A DNA stretch of 64,000 bases, taken from assembly GCA_004000035.1 (NCBI GenBank), contig RJAE01000002.1:310001-374000 (forward strand). Direction: 5' to 3'. The translations under genes were made by a program, and so were the position numbers. The notes beneath the pieces were generated by a model. That model saw nothing but the letters and a program-made list of their open reading frames with translations, ran no database searches and had not been told where the DNA came from. Origin of the DNA: Arthrobacter sulfonylureivorans. Lineage in GTDB: Bacteria; Actinomycetota; Actinomycetes; Actinomycetales; Micrococcaceae. This document shows, in pieces, positions 1-8,706 of the stretch (the first letter of the stretch is position 1; each line of letters begins with the position of its first letter).

Positions 1-285
1 GCACTTTTCCCACGGAAAGACGATCTATCATTTCGAACCCCAACTGAACCCCCAGCTAAACCCCAACAAACGGCAAAACCGTTTGCGAGTTCTTCGTGTC
101 CTGAAGCCTACGGATCCGGTCATGGGCACTCACGAGTACTGACCACTGGGTTTTTCCCGAAGTCTTTTAACCAGCTGGGGGCGCCCACTCAGTACCCGCG
201 GACGGGTACTCGAAAGTACGATTCACCAAATACCCAGCAGGCCGTCAGGGCAGCCGGGCGCTGAGCAGCCGCCGCAGCACTGCTA
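1..285. other. Left-edge intergenic region
   Basis: No convincing reading frame was seen. The stretch lies downstream of the LAL regulator that ends at 286 and holds three phased AACCCC repeats (35-67) and two perfect inverted repeats: CAAACGG/CCGTTTG (67-85, 5-nt loop) and AGTACCC/GGGTACT (191-210, 6-nt spacer). Neither inverted repeat is followed by a T-run in the direction leaving the regulator gene, so they look more like operator sites or structured leader than terminators. The gene they might serve lies left of the window. Confidence 0.5.
35..67 (-). repeat. Three phased TGGGGTTY-type repeats
   Basis: GAACCCCAA, GAACCCCCAG and AAACCCCAAC begin their AACCCC cores at 36, 47 and 59, that is 11 and 12 bp apart, about one helical turn. 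On the minus strand they read as T/C-TGGGG(G)TT-C/T. One closely matching copy (GAACCCCCAA) sits 36 bp upstream of the LAL regulator start near 5600. Phased copies suggest a regulator-binding array; binding by the neighbouring LAL proteins is inference. Confidence 0.4.
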
Positions 286-2958
286 TTACTTGCCGATCAG
301 TTTCGGGAGTTCTTCGCGTCGGCTGATTCCCAGCTTCGAAAACATGCGATAGAGATGGCCTTCCACCGTGCGAGTGGAGACGGCGAGCTCGCTGGCGATT
401 TCCTTGTTCGAAGCGCCGCTTCGCACCATTGCTGCGATGGCCGACTCTCGGCGGGTCAGTTCCGGCAGCGCTCCTGCCGCCTTGGCCGGCACCGGCTTCG
501 TGACCTCCGACAGTTGCTCTCGGGCAGCAATGATTTCCCGGCGCAGCTTGGCGAGCTTCGGATGGCGGGGCAGGTCCTGGGCACACACGAGCGCATTGTC
601 CAGACAAGCGGCTGCAATCAGCGTGAAACCGGCGTCCTTGGCATTGGCTGCAGCGGATGCCAGTGCTTCAAGGTCTCCTTCGACTTGGGCTTTCGCTATC
701 TGGGCCAGAATCCGGCGGTCCATCCCCTCATCATCAAGCGGAGTGCCGACAAGGCGGCGCAGTATGTCGGGAAATCCTAGATGCAGCCCCAGCTCCAGTG
801 CGTGCATTTCTACGGCGACCATGCCCTGGCCCGCCACCCGGTCCGCCAATTCCATGAGTTCCGCGGATTTTTCGTCCATGGCTGCCCGCGCGGCCACTCC
901 GTAACAGCGGCCGAGCATCAAGGTATGGGCATGACCGGCGGCACGAGTCCCCTCGAGTTCGGCACTGTACTGTTCTGCCAGTTCCCTCTCGCCGCAGACC
1001 GCCGCGGCATAGGCGCCCATGCCCAGGGCCAGCGGCAGCAGCTGTTCCATGTCATTTTGGTGCAGCGCTTCGATACTCATGCTGATCTGAGGTAAAGCCA
1101 GGTCAAACCGGCCTTGCCGGCACAATACCCTTGCCTGAGTCAGACCGATGATGCCGCCAAAGTGATTCCATGCCCACGGTTCGGTGAACGGATATGAGGC
1201 GAAGACGTCTTCGATCTGTTCCCATCTGCCCCCCAAGATCAGCAGTTCGAGGTGCCGGCAAAGTACCAGTCCCGCATGAACCTCCGTGGCGTGTCCGCCT
1301 GCGGCTAGCACTTGCATGGCTTCGATACTGGCTTGAATCCCTGATTCTATGTTCCCGGAGAGACCCAGAGCCTCGCCCACCAAGGCCAGCGCCAACATTC
1401 GATTGACCGGTGCTATGTCATTCTGCTCGACCACGGCAGCCAATTCCGCCAGCGAGTTCGAGTAGAGGCCTTGGCAGTTCAGGGCGTAGCACTCCAGCAA
1501 CTTGTTACTGAGCCGAGCATCATTCAATTGCTCGGCGCTGGCATCTGAATCCGACTCCCCGGCTATGCGTTCAATGACTGCGCGCCATTCCACGGCGTAA
1601 TTGCCTACCCACGATCCCGGTTTTTTGGCCGCATAGAGAAATTGCGCAGACGTCCATGCCGCGGCTTCGGCCGCTTTCAGGCTCGTCGCAGCAGATATGA
1701 GGCCGCCAAGGAGTTCCTCCGAAGCGTCAAGTTCATTTCGGAGCATCTTTGCGCAGGCAAGTTCAACTCCCGCCTCCACCGTCAGCTCCGGGTCCGTAAT
1801 CTTTGTGGCAGCCCGAATGGCAAAGTCCGGATCGCACCGCTGGTTCGCCTCCGCTGCCGCGCGCAGCAGGCCGCTGGAGGACACGGGGCTACCGCAGTCA
1901 AGCGACCACTCTACCCAGCGGAGGGTGCTCCCGGCCGGTTCGTCCTCCGGGTCATGAACTTGCATCAGTGCGTTCCGCAGAGCCAAGCGGCGTCCAATGG
2001 GTACGGTTTCGCGGATAACCGCGCCGACCATCGGCTGCGTTAACCGGGTGAGGCCAGTCGAGCAGTCTTCATGCGTAATCAGACCGTCATTTTCCAGGGC
2101 GTCCACTGCCGACGGGTCCCCGATGGCTAGCAGAGCCGACAGCGGCACAGGTTCACCCAATCCAACGGTTTCCAGCAGCATCCGTTCCGATACGGTCCGG
2201 CTGGACAGCTGCGCCTGCACCAAGTCACCAATCAGACGACCTGGCTTGGGCGGTGCTCCCGACAGCACCCAGACCCCGTTGCGTTGCAGCAAGTGGCCAA
2301 CGCCTCGACTACGGTCAACAAGCAGTTTCACGAGCATGGGATTGCCCCGCGCCGCGACGTGGAAATATCGGCTTGCGGACGGCAGCACATCGCCTCCCAG
2401 ATGAGCGGCGCACAACCTGTGTGCCTCTGCGGCCGTCAACGGCGGAAGATCGACCCGACGCAGCAGTCCGTCTTTGCTCAACGCAAGCAGGTCATGCGGT
2501 AGCCCTGTAATCGACCGCGTGAGCACCACCAGCCGCACTTCTTTGGCTGCGGTCAGCTGGGCAAGGAGCAATGCGGAGTCCTCGTCGAGATACTGCGCGT
2601 CATCAATAACCACTACCGGCCGGACCCCATAATCCGCTTGGACGGCCTCCAGAAACTCCCGGAAGCCGCGCAGGACCGTGAGCGCGGACAGGGTGTCCGC
2701 AGAGGCCTCGAGGAATAAATGCGGCGCCATCGCACCGAACGGGACAGCCTTCAGAACCGGGGACCCTTGGATCCAGAGGGGCAGAGATCCGTCCACTGGG
2801 TTTTTGAGAACGTGGCGGACAAGCGCGGACTTCCCCATCCCGGCATCGGCCACGACCACTGCGCCATCCACCACGTCTGAGTCCAGACTCCCCCTGACAT
2901 CCTCCCGTGAAACAGCGCGGCCGATAAATGGATCGTCACCCGCACCGAAGGGGGTCAT
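286..2958 (-). CDS. LAL-type LuxR family transcriptional regulator (A)
   Basis: Large cytoplasmic ATP-binding regulator of the LAL/MalT-like class (890 aa, usual size for the class). An AAA/NB-ARC-like P-loop lies at the N-terminus: Walker A at residues 37-44 reads ADAGMGKS, so the first glycine of GxxxxGKS is alanine; Walker B (VVVIDD) is at 115-120. A long helical, probably TPR-like middle follows, and a LuxR/GerE helix-turn-helix fills residues ~831-890 (TRRES, NKEIA, STRTVEGHLYRMFSKLGI). Its ATG overlaps the stop of the upstream regulator as ATGA, so the two are translationally coupled. The effector and target genes cannot be told from sequence. Family assignment is secure. Confidence 0.93.
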   Translation of the reverse strand: MTPFGAGDDPFIGRAVSREDVRGSLDSDVVDGAVVVADAGMGKSALVRHVLKNPVDGSLPLWIQGSPVLKAVPFGAMAPHLFLEASADTLSALTVLRGFREFLEAVQADYGVRPVVVIDDAQYLDEDSALLLAQLTAAKEVRLVVLTRSITGLPHDLLALSKDGLLRRVDLPPLTAAEAHRLCAAHLGGDVLPSASRYFHVAARGNPMLVKLLVDRSRGVGHLLQRNGVWVLSGAPPKPGRLIGDLVQAQLSSRTVSERMLLETVGLGEPVPLSALLAIGDPSAVDALENDGLITHEDCSTGLTRLTQPMVGAVIRETVPIGRRLALRNALMQVHDPEDEPAGSTLRWVEWSLDCGSPVSSSGLLRAAAEANQRCDPDFAIRAATKITDPELTVEAGVELACAKMLRNELDASEELLGGLISAATSLKAAEAAAWTSAQFLYAAKKPGSWVGNYAVEWRAVIERIAGESDSDASAEQLNDARLSNKLLECYALNCQGLYSNSLAELAAVVEQNDIAPVNRMLALALVGEALGLSGNIESGIQASIEAMQVLAAGGHATEVHAGLVLCRHLELLILGGRWEQIEDVFASYPFTEPWAWNHFGGIIGLTQARVLCRQGRFDLALPQISMSIEALHQNDMEQLLPLALGMGAYAAAVCGERELAEQYSAELEGTRAAGHAHTLMLGRCYGVAARAAMDEKSAELMELADRVAGQGMVAVEMHALELGLHLGFPDILRRLVGTPLDDEGMDRRILAQIAKAQVEGDLEALASAAANAKDAGFTLIAAACLDNALVCAQDLPRHPKLAKLRREIIAAREQLSEVTKPVPAKAAGALPELTRRESAIAAMVRSGASNKEIASELAVSTRTVEGHLYRMFSKLGISRREELPKLIGK

Positions 2959-5600
2959 TTCGAGGACACCTCAAGCACATCTGACAGCTCCGACCTGCCA
3001 CTGACCTGAAGCTTGGCGTAAATCTGGTACAGATGGCTCTCAATGGTCCGGACTGACACGACCAGTTCATCGGCGATCTGTCGGTTCGTCAGCCCGCCGA
3101 CCGCGCGCAAGGCAATATCCGTTTCCTTCGCGGTGAGCGGGGTGTGTGATTTACCCTGCACGCCGACCGGGCCCAACAGGGCACGATACTGCTGGGTGCG
3201 CGCTCTTGCCGCTGAGGTTCTCGCCACATCGTTGGCATCCTCCGCCAGCGAGACCGCAGCCAAGGCAGCGTCGAGGGCAAAAAGGTCATTGCCGATCAGG
3301 TGCGCATGCTCGGCAGCCAACAGGAGTTGTTCAGGGTCTCCGCCTGCGAGCCCTTTGCCGTAGTGCTCGCAGAGCCGGGCGAATGTGCCTTGGACAACAG
3401 AGGCCTTAATGGCCAGTTCTTCCGCGGCAGCGGAGTCTCCGAGGCGGACCGCACCGCTGATGGCAAACAGTTCAGCGGTCAACGCTCCTCGTACGCGGTG
3501 CTGGTCGGCCTGTTCGAGCAGCTTCGCCGCGGCCAAATCTCTGGATGAGAAGGAGGCAGCTGCCATGGCCAGGAAGTAGTCCCTATCGCAGTCGAAGATC
3601 CAGGCGGCACTGCTGTGGATGGTCCGGCATTCCTGAGCCTGGCGAAGATACTGACGGCCCTCTTCTATGTCGCCGCACAAGCAACTCGCGTAAGCGGCCG
3701 CCGCCGAAGCGATACCGACGAGACCGTCAGGATCATACTGCCGCAGCTGACTGACGAGGGGGCGGAGCGTCTTCAAAGCCTGAGCCGCGCGGCCGCAATG
3801 GACGTCCATGACGCCTTCCGCCACGCTTGGAGTTGCACTAGGGGTTTGCCTCTGCGCTGCCTCAGGAGATTGACCGACAGCGGAAACGGTGTCGCGGCGA
3901 TGCCACTCCCGGGCAGTAAGGCGGACGACGGACAGCCCCCTGGCGGCGGATTCCAGCAGGTCGGCGGGATGTCCCTCCCGCTTGAGTCGCTCCACCAGCG
4001 TCTGGGCGAGCTGTAACCCGTCCTCGTTTCTGCCGGCGACTGCCATGGCTTCGGCAAGGAGGCAGCTCGCACGTAGTGACTGTTCCCCTCCGTTGCTTGG
4101 CAGATCCTGTCGAACCTGCTCCAAGCCCGGAATCGATGACGCATGTTGGCCATCACGGGCCAACAGCTCAGCTGCTGCCAGTTCGATCCGAAGGCGTAGC
4201 TCCGCGTTGACGGCGCCGGCCTGGTCGCTCGTTATCCTGGCTCGTGCAGCAGCAATCGCCCGCTGTGCTGATTCATAATCGCCGCTGTTACCGGCCAGTT
4301 GCGCCGCGGCAAGGTCTAGTTCCACCTGTGAACTGAGGTCGAAGTCCACGGCGTCAAGCGACTCAAGCAACTGACGGGCCAAGCTCTGCTGTCCCGAACC
4401 TACCAGCGCAACTAGCTGAACCAGGGCTACTACCGGATCACGACGTCTGTTCCCCAAGGAGTCGAGGATCCGCAGGCATGTATCGTAACTACCGGCTTGG
4501 TTCGCCAATCGGGCGCTCTCCAAGGCAAGCCCGTGGTCCGTCTCCATCCGGCATTCAATCCGCCACAGGGTGTGAGCGATCCTGCCGTTCGGCGTTAAGT
4601 CCCTGGCCTCGGCGAGTGCCTCGAGCCGTTCACGCAGCCTGTTAGCCCGGCCGGGAGGTACATTGTCGCGGATGACCTCGCTGAGGAACCGGCTACTCAA
4701 AGTCAGAACAGGCCCGTCGGTCAAGCTGATTTTGACCAGCCGGTGGGACTCCAGTTGGTCCACTTCATCCCGTCCCGCTAATCCAGTAGCCACCCACAGC
4801 GGCAGTTCCTCTACCAGCGCGCATACTTCCAGCAGGGAACGCTGGGCAGCCGTGAGATATCCCAGACCAAGATCAACGGCTTCGGCAACACGCCCCCCAT
4901 GTTCGATCAGATCATCGCGGCAAACCCACACGCCATCGCGTTGCAACAGATGGCCAGCGTCTCGCTGCTCCCCTGCCATCGCTTGAAGGAGCATCGGATT
5001 TCCCTGTGACGTTCCCCATAGTTGCAGGATAGCGGTCTCAGACATGGGACCCCCGAGGGCTTCGCCGAGCATGTCCCGGGATTCTTCGAGCGAGAGCCCT
5101 TCCAGATCAAGCCGCTCCAGTGCGCCGTCAGTCCACATGCGCATCAACTCCGGGGCTTGGGTCAGATCGCGTACCGCGGCCACCGGAGTCACGATGCCCG
5201 CTGCGGCCAACTGGGCGACGGTCAGGGCGGAACGGCTGTCCAGAGATTCAGCATTGTCTACGAACATGATGACGGGCAGGCCTGCCGCCTCGGTCCGGAT
5301 CGCATCGGAGATGCCGGCGAGGATCCGCAACGGATGTGCCAACTCCGCATGATGCCGGCTGAGGATAACGTTAAAGGCACTGTAGGACGTGCCTTCGAGT
5401 GAAGCAGAACCGCGCAGATGCACCACATGCGCCTGGCCTCCAGAGCGCCGCAGGACATGCTGGATCAGTGCAGTCTTCCCCACTCCAGCTTCGCCGACTA
5501 CAACGACGCCTCGGCGGCCAGGACCCGACAACAGCGACTCAAGAGCCTCGACCTGAACTGTGCGGCCGGAGAAAGGCCACGACAAAGTAAGCTGGGTCAT
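2955..5600 (-). CDS. LAL-type LuxR family transcriptional regulator (B)
   Basis: Paralogue of the following gene, 881 aa and collinear with it. It has an intact Walker A (GEAGVGKT, residues 36-43), a Walker B at 111-116 reading IMFVDN where the second acidic residue is asparagine, a helical repeat-rich middle, and a C-terminal LuxR HTH at ~819-881 (TAKETDIAL, TNRQIADELVVSVRTIESHL). It is the first gene of a two-gene operon. A copy of the GAACCCCCAA motif lies 36 bp upstream of the start, which would fit autoregulation. Such proteins usually respond to a small ligand through the helical domain and ATP; the ligand here is unknown. Confidence 0.93.
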   Translation of the reverse strand: MTQLTLSWPFSGRTVQVEALESLLSGPGRRGVVVVGEAGVGKTALIQHVLRRSGGQAHVVHLRGSASLEGTSYSAFNVILSRHHAELAHPLRILAGISDAIRTEAAGLPVIMFVDNAESLDSRSALTVAQLAAAGIVTPVAAVRDLTQAPELMRMWTDGALERLDLEGLSLEESRDMLGEALGGPMSETAILQLWGTSQGNPMLLQAMAGEQRDAGHLLQRDGVWVCRDDLIEHGGRVAEAVDLGLGYLTAAQRSLLEVCALVEELPLWVATGLAGRDEVDQLESHRLVKISLTDGPVLTLSSRFLSEVIRDNVPPGRANRLRERLEALAEARDLTPNGRIAHTLWRIECRMETDHGLALESARLANQAGSYDTCLRILDSLGNRRRDPVVALVQLVALVGSGQQSLARQLLESLDAVDFDLSSQVELDLAAAQLAGNSGDYESAQRAIAAARARITSDQAGAVNAELRLRIELAAAELLARDGQHASSIPGLEQVRQDLPSNGGEQSLRASCLLAEAMAVAGRNEDGLQLAQTLVERLKREGHPADLLESAARGLSVVRLTAREWHRRDTVSAVGQSPEAAQRQTPSATPSVAEGVMDVHCGRAAQALKTLRPLVSQLRQYDPDGLVGIASAAAAYASCLCGDIEEGRQYLRQAQECRTIHSSAAWIFDCDRDYFLAMAAASFSSRDLAAAKLLEQADQHRVRGALTAELFAISGAVRLGDSAAAEELAIKASVVQGTFARLCEHYGKGLAGGDPEQLLLAAEHAHLIGNDLFALDAALAAVSLAEDANDVARTSAARARTQQYRALLGPVGVQGKSHTPLTAKETDIALRAVGGLTNRQIADELVVSVRTIESHLYQIYAKLQVSGRSELSDVLEVSSK

Positions 5601-5633
5601 TCCGGTCCCCCCAAGAAACCGTTAATGCTCAAC

Positions 5634-5651
5634 CCGAACCCCCAAGTTCGG
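5634..5651 (-). promoter_or_regulatory. Candidate operator upstream of LAL operon
   Basis: CCGAAC and GTTCGG flank a C/A-rich centre containing AACCCCCAA, the same core repeated three times at 35-67. It lies 34-51 bp upstream of the LAL-B start codon. Sharing of the motif between both ends of the regulator pair suggests an autoregulated site; no -10/-35 could be assigned with confidence. Confidence 0.35.
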
Positions 5652-5916
5652 ATCAACAATGTTTAGACACAGCCGCAGGCCCCCCGCTCGATGAGCATCC
5701 CTGCTGGCTGTTGCTTAGCGTACCTGCAAAACGCCAATCCCAACAGGGCCAATATTTCGGGGCTACGGAGGTACATTGACGCCACGAAACTGGCCTGCAG
5801 GCTGCATCATGTCTCAGCGGATACCCCACCACGGCAGGCATGGTGGTCGTGGCAGATCCCGTAACCGCGGCGTCACTTGCGAAGCGGTGTTGCCGGCAGG
5901 TCGCAGGCATTGGAAA

Positions 5917-5974
5917 GGGGCCGACGATGGGATGGGGGGTGGCCCAGTCTCAGAGGCCGCCCATCGTCGACCCC
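5917..5974 (-). terminator. Hairpin element copy 1 downstream of pth
   Basis: Arms GGGGCCGACGATGGG (5917-5931) and CCCATCGTCGACCCC (5960-5974) pair over 15 positions with one mismatch. On the minus strand the stem is followed by TTTCC. The same arm sequence and a related loop recur at 7615-7672 downstream of prs. Position after pth fits a transcription terminator built from a dispersed repeat. Confidence 0.6.
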
Positions 5975-6058
5975 CGTTCAAGGAGCCATTATGGCTACCT
6001 CGATTCTAGGCAACCGCGCTAGGACGAGCCAATCGACGGTTTTGTGACGTCGGTGGGC

Positions 6059-6652
6059 TCACTCCTGCTTGGCGGTGCCATGGTATTTTTGCTGCGCCCC
6101 CAGCAGCCCCTCACGGAGCAGAAGTTCGGCAGCGTCTGCGGCGTCGTCCACGAGGAACGGCAGATCTTTCTTTTCCGCAGTCGAAAAGTCGCGCAGCACA
6201 TGGTCGGCCGTATCCATCCGCCCAGGCGGGCGCCCCACACCAATGCGGACCCTGTAGTAGTCCTTGGTGCCCAGTGCCTTGGACATGTCGCGAAGGCCGT
6301 TGTGCCCGCCTTCTCCCCCGCCGATCTTGAGTTTGATCGTGTTGAAGGGAATGTCGATCTCGTCGTGCAAGGCAACCACATGGTCTGGTGCGATGGAGAA
6401 GAATTTGCACAGCGCCGCCGTCGGTCCTCCTGAAAGGTTCATGAACGTCAGCGGCTTCGCCAGCACCACCCGGGGCCCTCCGATACCCATGCGTCCTTCC
6501 AAAATCTGGGCGTGGGTCTTGTGCGACTTGAACGAACCGCCGATCCGAGCGGCCAACTCATCGAGGGCCATCTGGCCGACGTTGTGCCGATTGCCGCTGT
6601 ATCCAGGGCCGGGGTTTCCCAGACCGATTATCAGCCAGGTGTCGCTGCTCAC
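6059..6652 (-). CDS. pth: Peptidyl-tRNA hydrolase
   Basis: Cytoplasmic enzyme that releases peptides from prematurely dissociated peptidyl-tRNA, recycling tRNA. The 197-residue protein has the Pth signatures: GLGNPG (10-15), NRHNVG with catalytic His23, FMNLSGG with Asn72, HDEID with His96-Asp97, and GGGEGGHNGLRD with Asn118. The longer frame opens at 6739, but a GTG at 6652 preceded by AAGGAG ten bases upstream starts exactly at the conserved N-terminus and is preferred. It follows rplY on the same strand, separated by a terminator-like hairpin. Confidence 0.96.
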   Translation of the reverse strand: MSSDTWLIIGLGNPGPGYSGNRHNVGQMALDELAARIGGSFKSHKTHAQILEGRMGIGGPRVVLAKPLTFMNLSGGPTAALCKFFSIAPDHVVALHDEIDIPFNTIKLKIGGGEGGHNGLRDMSKALGTKDYYRVRIGVGRPPGRMDTADHVLRDFSTAEKKDLPFLVDDAADAAELLLREGLLGAQQKYHGTAKQE

Positions 6653-6709
6653 GGGGAAGGTGCTCCTTGGTCGGTGGAGGAGATTAACGATTTTCCTTGG
6701 GATAGACCA

Positions 6710-6748
6710 AAGCCCCCGGCGAATGCGGAAAGCAGTCACCGGGGGCTT
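6710..6748 (-). terminator. Terminator between rplY and pth
   Basis: Perfect 10-bp inverted repeat AAGCCCCCGG (6710-6719) and CCGGGGGCTT (6739-6748); on the minus strand the stem ends in GCTTTGGTC. It lies 13 bp past the rplY stop, so it probably terminates or attenuates rplY transcription before pth. Confidence 0.7.
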
Positions 6749-6761
6749 CGACGAAGCGTTG

Positions 6762-7361
6762 TTACTCGGCCGGAGTTTCGGCGGACGGTGCTGCGGCTTC
6801 GGCGGTCTCGGCTTCCGGCTCGGCTACTGCCGGCGCGGAAACCGTAGCAATCACGGTGTCTTCAGGAATCAGCAGGCTGACGCCAGAAGGCAGTTCGATG
6901 TCGGTGGCGTGCACGTGCTCGCCGATTTCACGGCCCTCCACGTTGATGGTCAGCGTCTCCGGCAGGGCGGTCGCATCGGCTTCGACCAGAACGGTGAACT
7001 CTTCCAGATCGAAGACAGCACCGGCTGCAACTTCGCCGGCAACATGGATGTTGACGTCCACGTGCACCTTTTCGCCCTTGCGGACGGTCAGCAGGTCGAC
7101 GTGCTCGATGATCTGGGCGATCGGATCGCGCTGGATGTCCTTGGCCAGGGCCAGGTGCTCTGCTCCGTCAACATCCAGGGTGAGCAGGGCGTTGGAGGTC
7201 CGCAGCGCCAGCGTGGTGGCCTTCTGCGGCAGCAGGACGTGCAGCGGCTCTGCGCCGTGGCCGTAGATAACGGCGGGGATCTGTGCGTTGCGGCGGGCGC
7301 GTCGTGCTGCACCCTTACCGAATTCGTTGCGGACTTCAGCTGCGAGCTTCTGCTCGGACAT
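6762..7361 (-). CDS. rplY: 50S ribosomal protein L25/Ctc
   Basis: Long (Ctc-type) L25, 199 aa, that binds 5S rRNA in the large ribosomal subunit. Residues 1-~95 form the L25 domain (LAAEVRNEFGKGAARRARR, IPAVIYGHG), followed by the TL5/CTC beta domain to ~178 and a low-complexity Ala/Glu/Pro tail typical of actinobacterial members. AAGGAG precedes the ATG by 7 bases (AAGGAGAACACTATG). In actinobacteria it commonly sits between pth and prs-glmU, as it does here. Confidence 0.96.
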   Translation of the reverse strand: MSEQKLAAEVRNEFGKGAARRARRNAQIPAVIYGHGAEPLHVLLPQKATTLALRTSNALLTLDVDGAEHLALAKDIQRDPIAQIIEHVDLLTVRKGEKVHVDVNIHVAGEVAAGAVFDLEEFTVLVEADATALPETLTINVEGREIGEHVHATDIELPSGVSLLIPEDTVIATVSAPAVAEPEAETAEAAAPSAETPAE

Positions 7362-7725
7362 AGTGTTCTCCTTGTGCTGGATGGTTCAGGGCGGGTGCCT
7401 AGAGACCGACCCGCCGCACCGAAGCCAGTGCAGAGAAGCGAAGCTGCTAGCCACCGTCGATAACGGAGAGTCGGTTCCGGCTCTCCCTCGCCTAGGCAAT
7501 GCTTCAACTTTACCAGTCGGGTTCTCGCATCAAAAAATCACAGCGGCGACCTGAGTGCATCCGGGGTAGGATCCGGCCACCTGCCGGCTCTGGGCGAAGC
7601 CGAGACATAGCAAAGGGGCCGACGATGGCACGGGCTGGCCCGAATCTCTTCAGGCTTCCCATCGTCGGCCCCTCGCAAAGAGCCTTGCCGGCCGGATGGA
7701 GCTCAGCCGGCCACAGCGTCCGTTG
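7362..7725. other. Intergenic region between rplY and prs
   Basis: 364 bp with no supported gene. It holds the second copy of the hairpin element (7615-7672) and must hold the rplY promoter. A TAAAGT hexamer on the minus strand near 7510 could be a -10 element, but I could not pair it with a good -35. Confidence 0.45.
7615..7672 (-). terminator. Hairpin element copy 2 downstream of prs
   Basis: Perfect 14-bp inverted repeat GGGGCCGACGATGG (7615-7628) and CCATCGTCGGCCCC (7659-7672). On the minus strand it is followed by TTTGCTATG. The arms match those at 5917-5974, and both loops share TGGCCC, TCTC and AGGC in the same order. It lies 53 bp past the prs stop. Confidence 0.65.
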
Positions 7726-8706
7726 TCAGGCCTTGCCGTCGAACAGGCTGGTGACCGAGCCGTCTTCGAAGACCTCCCGGATAGCGCGGGCGATCAACGG
7801 GGCGATAGACAGGACCGTCAGCTCCTTGAAGTTCTTCTCCGGCGGGATCGGCAACGTATTGGTGACCACCACTTCCCTGGCTCCGCTTTCGGACAGCCTG
7901 CGGGCCGCAGGATCGGAGAACACTGCGTGAGTGGCCGCGATGATGACATCCTTGGCACCGGCGTTCTTCAGGACCTGGACGGCACCGGAAATGGTTCCGC
8001 CGGTGTCAATCATGTCGTCGATCAGAACGCAGGTGCGGTTCTCAACCAGGCCAACGACCTGCTTGGACACCGCCTGGTTGGGCACGGTGACGTCGCGGGA
8101 CTTGTGCACGAAGGCCAGGGGTGCCCCGCCAAGGCGTTCGGCCCATTGCTCGGCGACGCGCACTCGGCCGGTATCGGGGGAAACCACCGTCACGTTGTCC
8201 AGATCCACCCGGGTGCGGACATAGTCGGCCAGCAGCGGAATGGCCATCAGGTGGTCGACGGGGCCGTTGAAGAATCCCTGGATCTGTGCGGTGTGCAGGT
8301 CCACGGAGATCAGCCGGTCAGCGCCGGCTGTTTTGTACATGTCCGCCACCAGGCGTGCCGAGATCGGCTCGCGGCCGCGGTGCTTCTTATCCTGCCGGGC
8401 ATACGGGTAAAACGGAGCCACCACGGTGATCCGCTTCGCCGAGGCCCGCTTAAGGGTGTCCACCATGATCAGGTGCTCCATCAGCCACTCGTTGATCGGG
8501 GCCGGGTGCGCCTGCAGGACGAAGGCGTCGGTACCGCGAACGCTTTCCTCGAACCGCACGTAGATCTCGCCGTTTGCGAAGTCGTAGGCGGACGTGGGCA
8601 GCAGTTCGATGTCCAGTTCTTTGGCGATCTGCTGCGCCAGTTCAGGATGTGCACGTCCAGAAGCCAGTACCAGCCTCTTTTCGCCCTGTGCCTTGATTCC
8701 GCTCAT
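7726..8706 (-). CDS. prs: Ribose-phosphate pyrophosphokinase
   Basis: Makes phosphoribosyl pyrophosphate from ribose 5-phosphate and ATP for purine, pyrimidine, histidine and tryptophan synthesis. The 326-residue protein has the class I features: the PYARQDKKHRGREPIS loop with ATP-binding and catalytic residues, the VSPDTGR segment, and the PRPP loop DDMIDTGGTI. Its ATG overlaps the glmU stop by four bases (ATGA), so it is translationally coupled downstream of glmU. Ends before a hairpin element. Confidence 0.97.
   Translation of the reverse strand: MSGIKAQGEKRLVLASGRAHPELAQQIAKELDIELLPTSAYDFANGEIYVRFEESVRGTDAFVLQAHPAPINEWLMEHLIMVDTLKRASAKRITVVAPFYPYARQDKKHRGREPISARLVADMYKTAGADRLISVDLHTAQIQGFFNGPVDHLMAIPLLADYVRTRVDLDNVTVVSPDTGRVRVAEQWAERLGGAPLAFVHKSRDVTVPNQAVSKQVVGLVENRTCVLIDDMIDTGGTISGAVQVLKNAGAKDVIIAATHAVFSDPAARRLSESGAREVVVTNTLPIPPEKNFKELTVLSIAPLIARAIREVFEDGSVTSLFDGKA

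Larger units (their letters stand above)
5601..6058. other. Intergenic region with operator-like motif and hairpin element
   Basis: 458 bp between the pth 3' end and the LAL operon, both on the minus strand, so it must hold pth termination and the LAL promoter. It contains the GAACCCCCAA motif inside an imperfect dyad (CCGAAC...GTTCGG, 5634-5651) and a large hairpin element at 5917-5974. Short open frames here have no recognisable similarity, and I call none a gene. Confidence 0.5.

Noticed and set aside
5653-5910. 85-residue minus-strand frame between pth and the LAL operon
   Set aside because: No ribosome site, biased composition and no recognisable family; treated as chance.
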